Origin: JBEEOW01 sp041191405
GTDB lineage: Bacteria; Bacteroidota; Bacteroidia; Cytophagales; UBA9547
Assembly: GCA_041191405.1 (NCBI GenBank)
Contig: JBEEOW010000017.1
Location: 1-64,000 of the forward strand
Length of the DNA: 64,000 bases
Reading direction: 5' to 3'
This document shows, piece by piece, positions 61,077 through 64,000 of this stretch (its first letter is position 1; every line of letters begins with the position of its first letter). The notes under the pieces are model-generated. The model was not told where the DNA came from and made no database searches. It was given only the letters and a program-made list of their open reading frames with translations. Both the position numbers and the translations under genes were made by a program.

Positions 61077-61162
61077 TACAAGGTATTAAGTACAAAGTAT
61101 TGTTAAGTTAGAATTATTAGGAGCAAAGTGTTGGAGTTGAGTATTAATTATTAATTATTAAT
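61077..61162. repeat. Period-7 intergenic repeats (site 10)
   Basis: Two tracts: TACAAGG, TATTAAG, TACAAAG, TATTGTT (61077-61104) directly after zapA, and three exact copies of TATTAAT (61142-61162). Both lie in the 162-bp spacer before rny. Confidence 0.7.
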
Positions 61163-61225
61163 TAAAAATTATTAATTAATAAGTTTTTCTGCCAATGGAA
61201 TTAACCTTTATTTAGTTATTTTAAA

Positions 61226-62791
61226 ATGGAAACGATTATAATAGTAGCACTTACAGCAATAGTTTCTATTGGTGTGGGGATAGTTGTAAGTAAAAATTTA
61301 CTACAAAAAGCAAACAATAAGTTAGTTGAATCGGCTGAGGAAAAAGCAAAACTTATTATTAGAGAAGCAGAAGTAAATGCCGAAGATTTGAAAAAAACTC
61401 GTATTATGGAAGCTAAAGAGAAATTTTTAGCACTTAAAACTGAGTTTGAAGAGGAATCTAACAAAAAGAAAAACCTTATCATTGCTAATGAAAATAAGGT
61501 AAAAGAACGTGAATTAAAAGCCCAAAAATTAATAGAGCAAAACGCAAGAAAAGAAGCGGAATTAGATGCTTTAAAAGAAAATCTTGCAGCTCAAATTGAG
61601 ATTACTAACAAAAGAAAAGAAGAAGTTGAAAAACTTCGTTTATCGCAAGTATCTAAATTAGAAAAAATTGCAAACCTTACTGCTGATGAAGCTAAAGAGC
61701 AATTAGTTGAAACTTTAAAAGGTGAGGCACAATCAAGAGCTAACTCTTATGTAAAAGATATTGTTGAAGAAGCAAAATTAACTGCAACCAAAGAAGCTAA
61801 AAAGATTGTAATTCAAACTATACAACGTACTGCTGCTGAGCATGCTATTGAAAACTGTGTATCTGTTTTCAATATTGAAAATGACGATATCAAAGGTAAA
61901 ATTATTGGTAGAGAAGGTAGAAATATCAGGGCTTTAGAGGCTGCTACTGGTGTTGAAATTATTGTTGATGATACCCCTGAGGCAATCATTATTTCTGGCT
62001 TTGACCCTGTTCGTAGAGAAATAGCTCGTTTATCTTTACACCGTTTGGTTCAAGATGGACGTATTCACCCAGCTCGTATTGAAGAGGTGGTGTTGAAAAC
62101 CGCAAAAAATATTGATGATGAAATAGTTGAAATTGGTGAGCGTACAGCAATTGATTTAGGGATTCATGGTTTACACCCTGAGTTGATTAAAATGGTTGGT
62201 AGAATGCGTTTCCGATCATCTTACGGACAAAATTTATTACAACACTCTCGTGAAGTAGCTAAGTTGTGTGCTACTATGGCAGCTGAATTAGGCTTAAATG
62301 CTAAAATGGCTAAACGTGCAGGTTTGTTACACGATATTGGAAAAGTTTGGCCAGAAGAAGCTGAATTACCTCACGCATTGTTGGGTATGGAGCTTGCAAA
62401 AAAATACAAAGAACATCCAGATGTTGTAAATGCAATTGGAGCTCACCATGATGAGATTGAGATGACTTCAATGATTTCTCCAATTATTCAGGTGTGTGAT
62501 GCTATTTCAGGTTCTCGTCCGGGTGCACGTAGAGAAATGTCAGAATCGTATGTAAAACGATTGAAAGAGTTAGAGCAACTAGCTTTATCATTTGACGGAG
62601 TAACAAAATGCTACGCAATACAAGCAGGTAGAGAATTACGTGTATTAGTTGATGCCGACAATGTAACAGACGATAAATCAAGTATGTTATCATTTGAGAT
62701 TTCGCAAAAAATAGAAAAAGAAATGCAATACCCAGGTCAGATTAAAGTAACGGTAATTCGTGAAACAAGATCTGTAAGTTTTGCAAAGTAA
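61226..62791 (+). CDS. rny: Ribonuclease Y
   Basis: 521 residues. Membrane-anchored endoribonuclease that starts mRNA decay. An N-terminal membrane helix (about 1-23) is followed by a long coiled coil (about 25-200). The KH domain has GKIIGREGRNIRALEAATGVEIIVDDTPEAIIISGFDPVRREIA. The HD domain has the metal-binding HD in RAGLLHDIGK and the upstream His in LLQHSREVAKLC, plus AIGAHHDEIEM. Downstream of zapA but separated by a period-7 spacer. Together with pnp it gives the window two main RNA-decay enzymes. Confidence 0.98.
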   Translation: METIIIVALTAIVSIGVGIVVSKNLLQKANNKLVESAEEKAKLIIREAEVNAEDLKKTRIMEAKEKFLALKTEFEEESNKKKNLIIANENKVKERELKAQKLIEQNARKEAELDALKENLAAQIEITNKRKEEVEKLRLSQVSKLEKIANLTADEAKEQLVETLKGEAQSRANSYVKDIVEEAKLTATKEAKKIVIQTIQRTAAEHAIENCVSVFNIENDDIKGKIIGREGRNIRALEAATGVEIIVDDTPEAIIISGFDPVRREIARLSLHRLVQDGRIHPARIEEVVLKTAKNIDDEIVEIGERTAIDLGIHGLHPELIKMVGRMRFRSSYGQNLLQHSREVAKLCATMAAELGLNAKMAKRAGLLHDIGKVWPEEAELPHALLGMELAKKYKEHPDVVNAIGAHHDEIEMTSMISPIIQVCDAISGSRPGARREMSESYVKRLKELEQLALSFDGVTKCYAIQAGRELRVLVDADNVTDDKSSMLSFEISQKIEKEMQYPGQIKVTVIRETRSVSFAK

Positions 62792-62817
62792 TATTTAAGA
62801 AAATATAGTTTTTAGGA

Positions 62818-62847
62818 AAGCTTATCGTGAAAACGGTAGGCTTTTTT
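62818..62847 (+). terminator. Intrinsic terminator after rny
   Basis: AAAGCTTATCGT pairs with ACGGTAGGCTTT (minor mismatches) around a GAAA-type loop, followed by a T run. Confidence 0.85.
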
Positions 62848-62948
62848 TGTGTCCTCAACCCTCAAAACAAAAATATCTTTTTCAAGAAATAAAATACTCT
62901 TACTTTTTAATTATCTTTCAAAAACATTTCTAATCCTCATATTATCAA

Positions 62949-64000
62949 ATGAAAAGATTTAAAAATAAGGCTGATATTTTCTGGCTTTCTTTTGCTGTAA
63001 TTTTATTAATTGGTTTTGCTTATCGAATTTTTACTAAAGAAAGGTTGTCGACAACTGCAAGTATTGAACGTTCATTTGCAGCGCCTGATACTGCCTATGC
63101 TGAATATGTGTACGCTTATACAAATGGAATTATTTCTTCGCATGATAAAATCAAAATTATTTTAACAGCTGATATTACTGATTCTTTAGAAAGAAGTGAA
63201 TTGTTAACCAGCGATTTATTCGATTTTTCTCCTGAAATAAAAGGCAAACTTTCGTGGGAAGGTACCAATGCTTTGGTTTTTACACCTGATGCTCCACTTC
63301 CTTCGGGAATAGAATATGCGGGTACTTTTGCCTTGAAAAAGGTTTATAAAGATATTGATGATAAGCTTGCTGAGTTTCCACTACACTTTAAAGTTATAAA
63401 ACAAACTTTTGAAACTGATGAACCAACTTTGGGGTATCCTGAGAAATCGGATACAAGAAAGGTGGCTTTTACTGGGGTACTTTATAGTGCTGATATTGCC
63501 ACGCCTGCCGAAGCTGAAAAACAATTGAAAGCTACTCAAAATGGTAAGGATTTGAAAATAACTTGGGTTCATGATGCAAACGGAACTACGCATAGGTATA
63601 ACATTGAAGGTGCTGAGCGAACTTCTTCAAATGAAACGGTTAAAATTATTTGCGCTGAAAATACTGATGACGAACAAATTATCGAAACTGAAATTCCTGC
63701 CTTGGGTGTATTTAAAGTAGTGAAATTTAAAGTGGTGAATGAAGGAGAGCAATATTTGAGTGTGTTGTTTTCTGATCCATTACTTGAAAATCAGGATTAC
63801 AATGGTATGGTTTCTATTGATAACAATAACAACAATTTTAGATTTTTGGCTATTGATAATGAATTAAGAGTTTATCCTGAAAATACTTTTGATAGAGAGG
63901 TAAATGTGAATATTTCTGGTGCAATTAGAAATATTACTGCAGCCATGATGGGTGATGATAGAAATGAAAAAGTAGATTTTTCGGATGAGTTACCAGCTAT
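62949..64000 (+). CDS. Alpha-2-macroglobulin-family protein, 5' part only
   Basis: The frame is open from the ATG at 62949 to the window edge, about 350 codons, so the protein is incomplete here. It starts MKRFKNKADIFWLSFAVILLIGF, a single N-terminal membrane anchor or uncleaved signal without a lipobox Cys. The following part (about 50-350) is made of beta-sandwich domains in the style of bacterial alpha-2-macroglobulins: IISSHDKIKIILTADITDSLE, SWEGTNALVFTPDAPLPSGIEYAGTFAL (MG-type with the usual PxxPLPxGxxY turn) and VKFKVVNEGEQYLSVLFSDPLLENQDYNGMV. Such proteins trap proteases in the periplasm; the thioester and receptor domains would lie beyond the edge, so their presence is unknown. Confidence 0.82.
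   Translation, partial: MKRFKNKADIFWLSFAVILLIGFAYRIFTKERLSTTASIERSFAAPDTAYAEYVYAYTNGIISSHDKIKIILTADITDSLERSELLTSDLFDFSPEIKGKLSWEGTNALVFTPDAPLPSGIEYAGTFALKKVYKDIDDKLAEFPLHFKVIKQTFETDEPTLGYPEKSDTRKVAFTGVLYSADIATPAEAEKQLKATQNGKDLKITWVHDANGTTHRYNIEGAERTSSNETVKIICAENTDDEQIIETEIPALGVFKVVKFKVVNEGEQYLSVLFSDPLLENQDYNGMVSIDNNNNNFRFLAIDNELRVYPENTFDREVNVNISGAIRNITAAMMGDDRNEKVDFSDELPA

Overview
This AT-rich window comes from a chromosome of a Bacteroidota (Bacteroidetes) bacterium. The evidence is type IX secretion C-terminal sorting tails, a PorE-like TPR/beta-propeller/OmpA protein, GWxTD and DUF4270 proteins, LytTR/LytS-type signalling, a 287-residue RpoD without region 1.1, and promoter elements of the phylum-specific form TAnnTTTG. 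I cannot place it below phylum with confidence. The 64 kb hold about 60 genes, one tRNA and no phage or plasmid genes.

Layout. 1-7,850 is the accessory part. It has a four-copy repeat array beside an unknown gene, two secreted beta-1,3-glucanases (GH16 and GH64), a REP-associated transposase (RAYT) with its palindromes, and a 7TM receptor whose C-terminus looks like the DNA-binding head of an IS1595-type transposase. 7,850-11,530 holds a frameshifted lipoprotein, an outer-membrane protein, and a LytTR response regulator with a LytS-type kinase and an apparent pseudokinase. 12,300-20,410 holds an outer-membrane beta-barrel protein and an operon-like set: ECF sigma factor, membrane protein with two VHL-beta-like domains, S41 peptidase-like protein. 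A decayed outer-membrane gene (20,422-21,224) follows.

From 21,600 on the content is mostly core: DinB, trpS, DUF1573, a TenI-like protein, tRNA-Met, LptF/G, rpsO-pnp-rpoD, greA, HIT, RDD, PorE-like OmpA, the aroK/flippase/panD/panC cluster, a divergent short GT5-DUF4270-RidA cluster, a Cys/Met PLP enzyme, miaE, an Ldh-type dehydrogenase, rlmB-GWxTD, a YoeB-type toxin-antitoxin pair, dnaN, an RND efflux pair, a Bax-inhibitor-like protein, pheT-coiled coil-zapA, rny, and the start of an alpha-2-macroglobulin gene cut by the window edge.

The most unusual items are the receptor/transposase-domain fusion (5,565-7,385), the VHL-beta anti-sigma-like protein (15,435-16,700) with one intact and one altered hydroxyproline-type pocket, the kinase/pseudokinase pair (9,588-11,526), the RAYT gene carrying a perfect 31-bp REP palindrome in frame, a promoter-hairpin leader before greA, and a family of intergenic sequences with strict 7-bp periodicity that often begin at stop codons.
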